Assembly: GCA_017439085.1 (NCBI GenBank)
Contig: JAFRTU010000003.1
Location: 40,231-104,230, forward strand
DNA: 64,000 nucleotides
Direction: 5' to 3'
From: Clostridia bacterium
GTDB lineage: Bacteria > Bacillota > Clostridia > Christensenellales > Christensenellaceae
This document shows, in pieces, positions 43,207-51,683 of this stretch (positions are counted from its first letter, which is position 1; each line of letters begins with the position of its first letter). A program made the translations under genes and the position numbers. The notes under the pieces were generated by a model. It had not been told where the DNA came from. It made no database searches and saw nothing but the letters and a program-made list of their open reading frames with translations.

Positions 43207-44445
43207 ATGAAAAAGGAAGCAGTGCTTATAGGAGCAGGAAAGATAGGAAGAGGTTATATGGCCAACATCTTTAACCGTGCAGGTTACAAGATGATCTTCC
43301 TCGATTATTCGGATGTTCTCGTGGACACCATGAGGAAACAGGGATACTATACCATGTTCATGAAACACCGTGACTTCGGAAACGGTGACTGGACGAAGGA
43401 AAGAATAACCAATTACGAGGCTTATTGTACGAGGACAGAGCATGAAAAATGCGTGGAAGTACTCTCAAAAGCAAATTATGCCACGCTCCATATCTATCCC
43501 GGTGCTCTGAAGAGCCTTGCCGAGCTTACAGCAGATGCCATTAAGGAGAGGATGAGGACAGGGAACGAAGAGACCCTTGACATGATATTCGTCATCAACT
43601 TCCTCTATGCGGATGAGATCTTCACAAAGGAGATAAAGGAGCTCCTGAATGAAGAGGAGCAGAAGTTCATGGATGAGCATATCGGAATAGTTTACGGACT
43701 GGTGAGGGGAAACGGACCGACTCCTGAAGACTATATGCTGGAAGAAGACCCCATAGCGGTCTCCTGCAGCGATGCAGACTATTTACCGGTGGACGTGGAT
43801 GAGATGAAAGGACCATTCCCTGAGGGAGTGAACCTGATACCTGCCCACAAGGTGGGAAATCTCGTGAAATACAAGGTCTGGGGTGGAAATGTTTCACACT
43901 GCGTGAACGCCTTCTACGGCAAGTATAAGGGATATGAATGGGGATTCCAGAGTGAAAAGGATCCTTACATATTCAAATGCGGCAACTTATCCAGAAGAGA
44001 AGCATATGACGCACTCAAGGGTGTAGAAGTGGATGAAGAAGAGAGAAAGAAATATCTCGGAGAGCAGCAGGACAGACCGTTCAGACCGGACTTGGTTTCC
44101 ACTGACGTGTACGATGCGCTCAACAGGGTCGGGGCCGATCCGATAAGGAAGCTTGGAAGGAATGACAGATTCATAGGTCCTGCACTTCTTGCGATAAAGG
44201 CGGGCAAGGTTCCATTCTTCCTGGCAAGGGGAGCGGCATACGGATTCTTCTTCACAAATGAGGCTGATCCCGCAGCGTGTGAGATACAGGAATACATAAA
44301 GCAGAACGGCATAGAGAAAGCCGTAGAGAAGTACTGTGAGCTGGATCTTTCAGACAGGGATGAGAACCTGCTGTATCAGCTCATTATCGGTAATTATTAT
44401 GAGATCATCGAGAAGGAGCCTATGGAGCTTGGATATCTCAGATGA
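43207..44445 (+). CDS. Mannitol-1-phosphate dehydrogenase-like protein, paralog 3
   Basis: A 412-residue copy with GAGKIGRGYMANIF and catalytic K223, N228, H231 (KVWGGNVSH). It has an insertion of about 20 residues after the Rossmann part (HRDFGNGDWTKERITNYEAYC). MtlD's CENM region reads VINFLYAD. Its stop codon overlaps the ATG at 44442 in front of the chorismate mutase. GAGAGGTTTGAGATT is the ribosome site. Confidence 0.8.
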   Translation: MKKEAVLIGAGKIGRGYMANIFNRAGYKMIFLDYSDVLVDTMRKQGYYTMFMKHRDFGNGDWTKERITNYEAYCTRTEHEKCVEVLSKANYATLHIYPGALKSLAELTADAIKERMRTGNEETLDMIFVINFLYADEIFTKEIKELLNEEEQKFMDEHIGIVYGLVRGNGPTPEDYMLEEDPIAVSCSDADYLPVDVDEMKGPFPEGVNLIPAHKVGNLVKYKVWGGNVSHCVNAFYGKYKGYEWGFQSEKDPYIFKCGNLSRREAYDALKGVEVDEEERKKYLGEQQDRPFRPDLVSTDVYDALNRVGADPIRKLGRNDRFIGPALLAIKAGKVPFFLARGAAYGFFFTNEADPAACEIQEYIKQNGIEKAVEKYCELDLSDRDENLLYQLIIGNYYEIIEKEPMELGYLR

Positions 44446-44456
44446 CCGGAGGAGAA

Positions 44457-44720
44457 ATGGATCTTTTGGAGATTAGACAGAGGATTGACGAGATAGACAA
44501 CAGACTGGTCGAACTGTTCGTTGAGAGGATGAAGATCACCGAGGAGGTGGCTTCGTACAAGAAAGCGAACGGGCTTCCTGTTCTCGATCGCGGAAGAGAG
44601 GAAAGGATATTGGACAAGATAGCTCTTCTGGCTGGAGAGGAGTTTTCGTCAGATGCAAAGGAACTATATGAAAGGATATTCGAACTCAGCAGAGCACATC
44701 AGGAAGAGCATCTGAAATGA
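44457..44720 (+). CDS. Chorismate mutase, AroQ class II
   Basis: An 87-residue all-helical protein. All residues that act in E. coli chorismate mutase have counterparts: R7 (IRQRI), R24 (VERMK), K35 (SYKK), D44, R47 and E48 (LDRGREE), and S-x3-Q near residue 80 (LSRAHQE), so it should be active. It turns chorismate into prephenate. ATG 44457 gives the usual start MDLLEIRQRI and has GGAGG before it; ATG 44442, overlapping paralog 3, is an alternative. The gene is wedged between MtlD-like paralogs 3 and 4, with no other aromatic-amino-acid gene around. Confidence 0.9.
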   Translation: MDLLEIRQRIDEIDNRLVELFVERMKITEEVASYKKANGLPVLDRGREERILDKIALLAGEEFSSDAKELYERIFELSRAHQEEHLK

Positions 44721-44739
44721 GTTCGTTGGTAGATTTGAG

Positions 44740-45933
44740 ATGAAGAAGGATTTCGTGATAGTAGGCGCCGGAAAGCTTGGAAGGGGCTATCTTGCCGATA
44801 TTTTCAAAGAGGGTTATCACCTCATTTTCCTGGAGACTTATGAGCCTCTTGTAAGGAGTTTGAGAGAACAGGGCTCATATACCCATTTCAAGTCCAGGGA
44901 AGAGGGAGGATATGACAGATACGTGTACAGGGATTTTGAAATATACTGCACACTGACTGAAGAAGATAAGTGCATAGAGGTGCTAGCCAGAACGGATCTC
45001 GGCGGTATAGCCACGTATAAAGACGGATTCGCTCCCTTTGGGAAACTGCTTGCAAAAGCTGTAAAGAAGAGACTCGAAGAGGGAAATAAAGATCCGCTTG
45101 ACATTCTGATACTTGCCAACTCCGTGAGCCCTGATAAGGTGATCCGTGAGGCTATGAACGAAGAACTTACCTGTGAAGAAAAAGCTTTTGCGGATGAAAA
45201 GATAGGACTCGTTCAGACGCTTCCTTTCAGGGGAGGATATCCGCCAAGTGAAGAAATGCTTAAAGAGGATCCCCTTGCAGTATCCACGACCGATTATCCC
45301 GAGATCCCTGTGGATGAGGGAGCATTCAGGGGAGAGATACCGTCTGATGTTCCTCTCCTGTTACTTGACAAGATGACTGAAAGGCTGAATGCCAAGATAT
45401 GGACCGCCAATATAAGAGGCGCAATAATGGCAGCTCTCGGAAAACAAAAAGGCTATACCTATATAGAAGAGGTAAATGCCGATGAGGACATATTAAGACA
45501 GGTCGCGATAGGAATAGACGAAGCCGTGACAGGAGCCCTCGATCATTTCGGATTTACGAAGGAACAGTTTGAGAAGGGAAGGCACAAGACGATTCTCAAG
45601 GGGTCCAGGACCACTTCCGATGTGCTGGACAGACAACTCAACAACCTTAAGAGAAAACTTGGAAGGAACGAGCGCATGACCGGACCTGCAGTCGCATGCC
45701 TGAAAACGGGCAGGATCCCCTTCTATATTACAAAAGCAGAGGCACTTGCATTCGACTATGTATCCGATACCGATCCCGAAGCCGAAGAGGTTAGGACGTT
45801 CGTTAAGGAAAAAGGTATCAGAGACGCTGTGAAGCATTACTGCGGACTTGACGAGAGCGACATATATGAACGGCAGATAATAGACCTCATAGAGGCGCAC
45901 TATATCGATAACGTGGGAAGGATCAAGAGATGA
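44740..45933 (+). CDS. Mannitol-1-phosphate dehydrogenase-like protein, paralog 4 (catalytic His missing)
   Basis: A 397-residue copy with GAGKLGRGYLADIF. The catalytic motif is altered: K219 and N224 are kept but the His is Gly227 (KIWTANIRG). MtlD's CENM region is LANSVSPD, again unlike the others. The C-terminal block is weaker too (RKLGRNERMTGPAVACLKTG). The protein may bind NAD or a sugar without acting as a dehydrogenase, or use other residues. It follows the chorismate mutase by 19 bases and overlaps paralog 5 by four bases. Confidence 0.8.
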   Translation: MKKDFVIVGAGKLGRGYLADIFKEGYHLIFLETYEPLVRSLREQGSYTHFKSREEGGYDRYVYRDFEIYCTLTEEDKCIEVLARTDLGGIATYKDGFAPFGKLLAKAVKKRLEEGNKDPLDILILANSVSPDKVIREAMNEELTCEEKAFADEKIGLVQTLPFRGGYPPSEEMLKEDPLAVSTTDYPEIPVDEGAFRGEIPSDVPLLLLDKMTERLNAKIWTANIRGAIMAALGKQKGYTYIEEVNADEDILRQVAIGIDEAVTGALDHFGFTKEQFEKGRHKTILKGSRTTSDVLDRQLNNLKRKLGRNERMTGPAVACLKTGRIPFYITKAEALAFDYVSDTDPEAEEVRTFVKEKGIRDAVKHYCGLDESDIYERQIIDLIEAHYIDNVGRIKR

Positions 45934-47165
45934 AGAAGGAAGTTGCCATAATCGGCGCGGGAAAGATAGGGAAGGGATATGTGGCCGATCTTTTCAATGA
46001 TGCCGGCTACAGGATCATATTCCTCTGTCATTCTTTAAAACAGGCCAAGGCACTCAGAGATCAGGGTTTTTATACTGTATATAAGTATCTCGGGAGCGAG
46101 AAGGAACCGATAGAATACAGGATAGAAGGTTTTGACGCCTTCAGTACAGCAGAAGAGTTCGAGGATTCCGTGGACGCGCTCTCAAAGGTCAATTATGCGA
46201 CCATACAGGTGTATCCCGATGCTCTTCCTGACATTGCAAAACTGCTGGCAGAAACTGCCAGGAAGAAATACCGGGAAGGGAATACGGAGACGCTGGACAT
46301 AATCATTTGTATGAACTTCATAGGCTCGGAGAAGGTCCTTAAGAAGTATGTGGGCGAGATCCTCTCTCCTGAAGAGATGGAGTTTTTCAACAGATACATC
46401 GGCATGGGAATGGCTCTTACCTTCAGACTTGGGGCAAGGCCGCTTCCATATATGACCGAAAACGATCCTTTATGCTCTTGTGTAGCAGAATCGCCGGACC
46501 TCCCGGTGGACAGAGACGCATTCAAGGGAGAGATCCCTGAAGGAGTGGCTTTAAGACCCCTCTCCAAGATGGATGAGAGGATAGTATACAAGCTCTGGTG
46601 CGGAAACGTGAATCATGCTTGCATGGCATATCTCGGAAAGACGAAAGGCTATACTTACATAAGTGAAGCAAACGAAGACGATGAGGTCTATTTCAGCGCC
46701 AGAAGGGCCTGGAAGGAGGCCGAGTTTGGATTCGATCAGATCTATACCCTTACGGATGATGAAAAGGCAGAGACCTTCGGTTCCATGAGGGGAGGAAAGA
46801 ACAACAGCCATCATTCCAGAAAGAATCAGAGACAGGCAGTCGACTGGCTGGACAGGATAGGTGCAGATCCGAAGAGGAAGCTTGCAAGGGGCGACAGGAT
46901 ACTGGGCCCTGCGATCTCATGCATGAAGCACGGAATGGTACCTTTCTTTCTCGCGAAGGCTGCGGCAGCAGGTTTCCTGTTCTATAACCCGGAGGATGTC
47001 TCTGCGGGAGAAATACAGGAATATCTTAAAGAGAACGGAATAGAAAAAGCAGTGGAGAAGTACTGCGAGCTCGATACGGAAGTTCAGGAGGAAAGGATGC
47101 TCAGGGACCTCATAGTTGATCAGTACCATGATCTGAGGCCTGAGATCGACAGTGAAGATCTATGA
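45930..47165 (+). CDS. Mannitol-1-phosphate dehydrogenase-like protein, paralog 5
   Basis: A 411-residue copy with GAGKIGKGYVADLF and intact catalytic K221, N226, H229 (KLWCGNVNH). A His/Asn-rich insertion of about 12 residues (GGKNNSHHSRKNQRQ) stands before the RKLARGDRILGPAISCMKHG block and could be a metal-binding loop. MtlD's CENM is CMNFIGSE. It overlaps both paralog 4 and the following YybS-like gene by four bases, so they must be one transcript. Confidence 0.8.
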   Translation: MKKEVAIIGAGKIGKGYVADLFNDAGYRIIFLCHSLKQAKALRDQGFYTVYKYLGSEKEPIEYRIEGFDAFSTAEEFEDSVDALSKVNYATIQVYPDALPDIAKLLAETARKKYREGNTETLDIIICMNFIGSEKVLKKYVGEILSPEEMEFFNRYIGMGMALTFRLGARPLPYMTENDPLCSCVAESPDLPVDRDAFKGEIPEGVALRPLSKMDERIVYKLWCGNVNHACMAYLGKTKGYTYISEANEDDEVYFSARRAWKEAEFGFDQIYTLTDDEKAETFGSMRGGKNNSHHSRKNQRQAVDWLDRIGADPKRKLARGDRILGPAISCMKHGMVPFFLAKAAAAGFLFYNPEDVSAGEIQEYLKENGIEKAVEKYCELDTEVQEERMLRDLIVDQYHDLRPEIDSEDL

Positions 47166-48193
47166 ATGAGATTACGGAAAAGAAGGAAGCCACGTGGCTC
47201 AGAAAGACGTTAGAATGTGCCGTAGCGGCAGTTTTGTTCTTCCTGCTGTTTCTGCTTGCGGAAACAGTCTATTTTCCGATGCTCATAATACAGATACCTG
47301 TTATTTGGGTAGGATTCAAGCGAGGAACGCTTTATGGATGCATAACTGCTCTTATCGGGTACGGGCTTTGTTTCCTTGCAGATCCAACTGATGCTCTTAT
47401 ATGCCTTCTTCTCACTTTCATTCCTCTCGTAACTGCCCTGTTCTCTGTCAAATATCTGAAGAAGATGTGGGCTATAGTGATTGCGGTGATGGTGGCTAAC
47501 GTTGTATCTATAGGGGTGCTGGCATGGTATCTCTATACATCCTCAGCAAATGTGCTTTCCGTGACACTGCAGGAGATGGTGATGGCAAGAGCGGAGAAGA
47601 GACCGATGTTTGCACTCTTTCTCTACTATTTCCTCGTATCCTTCCAGGAGGTATCCGGGCTTCTTACGACGGAACAGGCCATGAGGCTTTTGTACTATCC
47701 CGATATAACGGGATTCCTTTCGAATGAGTCATATACAAAGCTTCTGTTCCAGATAATAAATGAGGTATTACCGGGACTCTTGATCAGATTCATCCTATAT
47801 TCCAGTTTCCTGTCGGTGTTCATTCCTTCTCTCTTTGTGAAAAAGGACGGAAAGATAATTATTGGAAAACTTGAGGACTGGCATCTTCCGAGATCCCATC
47901 AGATCGCAATAGCCGCAACGTATGCGATCGGAGTTATACTTGTTATGGCAGCGGAGGGAGCTACCTTTGTATTCGGATACATGATATATACCTTGAGCTC
48001 ATATTATCTCAGGATAGAAGGAATATCCTTCCTTTCATATTTCGGAAAGATAATGATAGAGAAGGAGAGCGCGAGGAACATTATTTGCGTAGTGCTCTTC
48101 TTCCTTCTCGGAGATATGATGACAATGATAGGGCTTCTGGTGATCATATTCGATCTTAGGAACAGAATAATAATCAAAAAGCGCACGCTGTAA
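47162..48193 (+). CDS. YybS-like membrane protein (DUF2232)
   Basis: A 343-residue membrane protein with about nine helices, of the family that typically precedes rplI and dnaB in Bacillota (YybS). AAVLFFLLFLLAETVYFPMLIIQIPVIWVGFKRGT is its start and FGYMIYTLSSYYLRIEGIS a late helix. Function unknown; the neighbours (rplI, dnaB) match the conserved block in other species, so the MtlD-like array has been inserted in front of a conserved operon. Confidence 0.75.
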   Translation: MNEITEKKEATWLRKTLECAVAAVLFFLLFLLAETVYFPMLIIQIPVIWVGFKRGTLYGCITALIGYGLCFLADPTDALICLLLTFIPLVTALFSVKYLKKMWAIVIAVMVANVVSIGVLAWYLYTSSANVLSVTLQEMVMARAEKRPMFALFLYYFLVSFQEVSGLLTTEQAMRLLYYPDITGFLSNESYTKLLFQIINEVLPGLLIRFILYSSFLSVFIPSLFVKKDGKIIIGKLEDWHLPRSHQIAIAATYAIGVILVMAAEGATFVFGYMIYTLSSYYLRIEGISFLSYFGKIMIEKESARNIICVVLFFLLGDMMTMIGLLVIIFDLRNRIIIKKRTL

Positions 48194-48240
48194 AAGATTT
48201 AATGTATAATTGAAATATTATACGGATGCAGGAGAACATC

Positions 48241-48687
48241 ATGAAGGTAATCTTATTGACAGACGTAAAAGGTCAGGGCAAGAAGGGGGAGATCGTAAAT
48301 GTTTCCGACGGCTACGCAAGGAACTATCTCCTGCCCAGAAAGCTTGCTGAAGAGGCTACCAGCCAGAACCTGAACAATGCAAGGCTGAAGAAAGAAGCCC
48401 AGGAGCATAAGGTTGAAGTACAGCTCCAGCAGGCAAAGGAAAAGGCCGAAGAACTGGAAAAACACGGAATAGTCATGAAAGCCAAGAGCGGAAGCAAAGG
48501 TAGGCTCTTTGGCGCAGTCACTTCCCAGGAGATAGCTGATGCCGTAAAGGAACAGACAGGACTCGAAATCGACAAGAAGAAGATAGTTCTGGAGAATCCA
48601 ATAAAGGAGCTGGGCGTACATACTGTACAGATAAAGCTTTACGGAGGAGTCTCTTCAAAGATACAGGTAAAAATAGAAGAAGAATAA
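48241..48687 (+). CDS. rplI: 50S ribosomal protein L9
   Basis: A 148-residue L9: [30 protein letters not shown] is the N-terminal domain that binds 23S rRNA, followed by the long helix (residues 45-75) and the C-terminal domain ([23 protein letters not shown]). ATG 48241 has AGGAGAACATC upstream; an in-frame ATG at 48226 is less likely. Confidence 0.96.
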   Translation: MKVILLTDVKGQGKKGEIVNVSDGYARNYLLPRKLAEEATSQNLNNARLKKEAQEHKVEVQLQQAKEKAEELEKHGIVMKAKSGSKGRLFGAVTSQEIADAVKEQTGLEIDKKKIVLENPIKELGVHTVQIKLYGGVSSKIQVKIEEE

Positions 48688-48700
48688 CAGAGGAAAGATT

Positions 48701-50050
48701 ATGCCCGAGAATGCCCCACGAGTCATGCCGAGCAGTATCGATGCGGAGAAATCGGTGCTCGGAGCAATGCTGCTGTCTGAGGATTGTGTGTTGGTAGCAG
48801 TAGAGAAACTCAAGGAAGAGGATTTTTATTCAAGAGATAACAGAAGGATATTTGCAGCCATGCTGGAACTCACCGGAAGGAACCTGCCGGTGGACTATGT
48901 TACCGTGTCCGAAAAGATGAGCAACGGGGAACCACTCAGCGCAGATGAGATCACATATCTTTCTGAGCTCTCGGAGGCAGTTCCGTCCCTCAGCAATATC
49001 GACTATTACATCAACATAATCAAGGAAAAGAGCAGACTCAGGAAACTCATAACCACCGCTGCCGAGATAGCGGAGATGGGATACAAGCAGGACTATCCGT
49101 CTGCAGACATACTGGATCAGGCATCCAGCAGTATATACAGGATATCCGAAGAGGGAGAAGACCGGAGTCTTACGCAGATAAGGCAGGCTCTTCTCGAAGG
49201 CTATAACAGCATAAGCAATGCTGCCAAGTCCAAGGATGGACTAATGGGGGTGGCTACAGGATTTCCGATGATGGACAGGATGTTGTCTGGATTCCAGCCG
49301 TCACAGCTTATAATCCTGGCAGGACGTCCGGGAATGGGAAAGACGAGTTTTGCTCTTAATGTAGGGGAGCATATAGCAGTGGTGGAAAGGAAGCCGGTAT
49401 GCCTGTTTTCACTTGAGATGAGCAGGGAACAGCTTGGACTCCGATTGCTGTATTCAAGTTCCGGAGTCAATTCTCAGAATGCTAGAAACGGAAAGCTCTC
49501 GACTGATGACTTTTTTGCACTTGCTGACGCCATGGTGCCCCTACAGGATGCACCTATATATATAGATGATTCTTCCGTCATCGGACCGACAGAGATAATC
49601 GCAAAGGTGAGAAGGCTGAAAAATCAGGTTGGAGAGATAGGTCTCGTGATAATCGACTATCTTCAGCTCATGAGCACCAATATAAGGAGCGAGAACAGAC
49701 AGCAGGAGATCTCCTCGATAACGAGATCTCTAAAAGTGGCTTCAAAGGAACTCGGAGTTCCGATAATGCTGTTAAGCCAGCTGTCTCGTGCTTCTGAGAA
49801 GAGACAGGATAAGAAGCCCATACTGTCCGACCTCAGAGAATCCGGTTCCATCGAGCAGGACGCAGACGTAGTTATTTTCCTTCACAGGGAGGATTACTAT
49901 AAGGATGGAGAAGATAGGAAACCGTCCAACAAGAGCAGCATTATAATTGCCAAGCAGCGTTCAGGACCTACAGGCACAATTGATGTGGTCTGGAGGGGAG
50001 ACAAGACCAAATACATGGAAGTGGATTTCCGTGAAGGAGGAGAAGAATGA
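48701..50050 (+). CDS. dnaB: Replicative DNA helicase
   Basis: A 449-residue hexameric helicase of normal length. The N-terminal primase-interaction domain (SSIDAEKSVLGAMLLSEDC ... DFYSRDNRRIFAAMLEL) precedes the RecA-like motor: Walker A GRPGMGKTSFALN (about 208-220), Walker B LVIIDYLQLM (about 310), and the arginine-finger region RESGSIEQDADVVIFLHREDYY near 385. It unwinds DNA at the fork. ATGA overlaps the start of the next gene. Confidence 0.96.
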   Translation: MPENAPRVMPSSIDAEKSVLGAMLLSEDCVLVAVEKLKEEDFYSRDNRRIFAAMLELTGRNLPVDYVTVSEKMSNGEPLSADEITYLSELSEAVPSLSNIDYYINIIKEKSRLRKLITTAAEIAEMGYKQDYPSADILDQASSSIYRISEEGEDRSLTQIRQALLEGYNSISNAAKSKDGLMGVATGFPMMDRMLSGFQPSQLIILAGRPGMGKTSFALNVGEHIAVVERKPVCLFSLEMSREQLGLRLLYSSSGVNSQNARNGKLSTDDFFALADAMVPLQDAPIYIDDSSVIGPTEIIAKVRRLKNQVGEIGLVIIDYLQLMSTNIRSENRQQEISSITRSLKVASKELGVPIMLLSQLSRASEKRQDKKPILSDLRESGSIEQDADVVIFLHREDYYKDGEDRKPSNKSSIIIAKQRSGPTGTIDVVWRGDKTKYMEVDFREGGEE

Positions 50051-51600
50051 TCTCTTTGAAAGTCCCTGGAGATCTGGACCATAAGAAGGCGAGAGATTTC
50101 ATACTTGAGTCCCTTGTCTTGACTGAAGAAGAGGCTGACAGTCTCTTTGAGAGAAAAAAGATAAAGAAGAACGCTATTTTCGGAGCTCTTTCTCCCGATG
50201 ACGAAGTCGAGAAGGGAAAGAAGGTCTTCGTAACCTCTAAAGAGAACTATCGTGCACGGAAGGATCTTGTGGACGTGGTATATGAGGACGAAGACTATCT
50301 TGTGCTCAATAAACCCCAGGGCATGAGCTGCATAGGCGATTCGGATAACGGGGAGAACCTCTATCAGTTCGCAGTGAAATACATGACGGCTCATAAGGAT
50401 TACGATGTGGATTCACTGAGAGTGCCATACATATGCAATATACTTCCGAAGGAGATCGGGGGACTCGTCATAGTGGCCAAGGAGCAGTATCTGTTCGAAG
50501 AACTGTTGATGGCTTTGCGCGAGAGGAGGATCAAGAGAAACTTCCGTGTTATAGTGACAGGAGAACCAAAGGAGAAAGAACTTCTGCACGGATATATGCT
50601 CGGCAGCTCGGGAAACAGCAAGGCACAGATGAGGACCGAGAGCAGGAGAGACACAAGACCAGCGGCACTAAGATACAAGCTGGTGGATAGAAAGGGAGAT
50701 CTTTCCCTTCTTGAGGTCGAGCCGCTCAGCCTTTACAGGAATCAAATATTCTTACAGCTCTCTCAGGCAGGGCTTCCCGTACTCGGAGACTATGTTTACG
50801 GTGAAAAGAAGATAAACAGAAGCTATTGCATAGACACTCCCGCCATTTGGCAGCATCGGGTGATTTTTCAGACAGGAAGGAGCAATTTCCTTGACTATCT
50901 GAACGGCAAGGAAGTGGAAGGTGAGACGTGGAAGATGCCGGGTATCAGATTCTTTGAGGATGAAGAAGTACCGATCCGCCTGAGAAGGATAGAAGAACTG
51001 AACACGAAGCAGCTACGCCAGTTTGCAAAACTCGTTTGGAACTCCTATTCAAGATCTATAGCACCATGGCTCGGAAAGGAACAGATAATGAACTTCCGAA
51101 GCCGATACAAGGTCGGAAGCCTTGCAAAGGATATGGTGGACGGAAAGCTCCGTCTGTTCGGATGCTATACCAGGAACGGCCTTGCAGGAGTTATGGCCAT
51201 TGAGGGAGAAGATACAGTTTCACTGCTGTTCGTAAAGCCGAGTGAACAGAACAGGGGAATAGGGACTCTGCTTCTGGAACATGCATACAGCATCGTGGGA
51301 GAAGGAAGGGAACTTCTCGTAAAGGCATACGGTCAGTCCGATGGTTATTTCGCCAAGAAGGAATTTGCGGAAAAAGAACCATTCTTTACCGCAGAGGAAG
51401 GACCTTATACCCTGATGTCAAAATTGCTGGAAGAGGAGAAGACAGAGGAATCGGAGCCGGAAGCAGTCTTAGAAGAAACTCTTTCTGAAGCTGAAAAGGC
51501 AATGGAAACCGTTTCGCAAGAAGAAAATCAGGAAGAGGGTGTCTTGGCGGAAGCCGAAGGAACCTCTGAAGAAGATCCCGAAGACAACGAAGAGCTCTGA
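50047..51600 (+). CDS. Fusion of inactive RluA-like pseudouridine synthase and GNAT acetyltransferase
   Basis: A 517-residue protein. Residues 1-65 look like an S4-type RNA-binding domain; about 75-285 follow the RluA fold (VYEDEDYLVLNKPQGMS ... VDRKGDLSLLEVEPLSLYRNQIFLQLSQAGLPVLGDYVYG). The catalytic HRLD-x-x-x-G motif is replaced by NILPKEIGG, with Pro134 where the Asp should be. About 310-460 is a GNAT fold with the acetyl-CoA loop VKPSEQNRGIGTLLLEHA. The last 60 residues are strongly acidic. A paralog with the normal HRLD motif is at 54339. Its start overlaps the dnaB stop (ATGA). Probable RNA-binding/acetylating role, inferred. Confidence 0.8.
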   Translation: MISLKVPGDLDHKKARDFILESLVLTEEEADSLFERKKIKKNAIFGALSPDDEVEKGKKVFVTSKENYRARKDLVDVVYEDEDYLVLNKPQGMSCIGDSDNGENLYQFAVKYMTAHKDYDVDSLRVPYICNILPKEIGGLVIVAKEQYLFEELLMALRERRIKRNFRVIVTGEPKEKELLHGYMLGSSGNSKAQMRTESRRDTRPAALRYKLVDRKGDLSLLEVEPLSLYRNQIFLQLSQAGLPVLGDYVYGEKKINRSYCIDTPAIWQHRVIFQTGRSNFLDYLNGKEVEGETWKMPGIRFFEDEEVPIRLRRIEELNTKQLRQFAKLVWNSYSRSIAPWLGKEQIMNFRSRYKVGSLAKDMVDGKLRLFGCYTRNGLAGVMAIEGEDTVSLLFVKPSEQNRGIGTLLLEHAYSIVGEGRELLVKAYGQSDGYFAKKEFAEKEPFFTAEEGPYTLMSKLLEEEKTEESEPEAVLEETLSEAEKAMETVSQEENQEEGVLAEAEGTSEEDPEDNEEL

Positions 51601-51616
51601 GAACAACAAAATACTA

Positions 51617-51666
51617 AAAAACTGCAGTCATATACCGCTGAAACATGGTTTGCGACTGCAGTTTTT
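51617..51666 (+). terminator. Terminator of the 41-51 kb operon
   Basis: AAAAACTGCAGTC (51617-51629) pairs with GACTGCAGTTTTT (51654-51666), a 13-base stem with T and A tracts on both sides. It can serve both strands, since the next gene is convergent. Confidence 0.85.
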
Positions 51667-51683
51667 CTTTAACTCTTTTTCTT

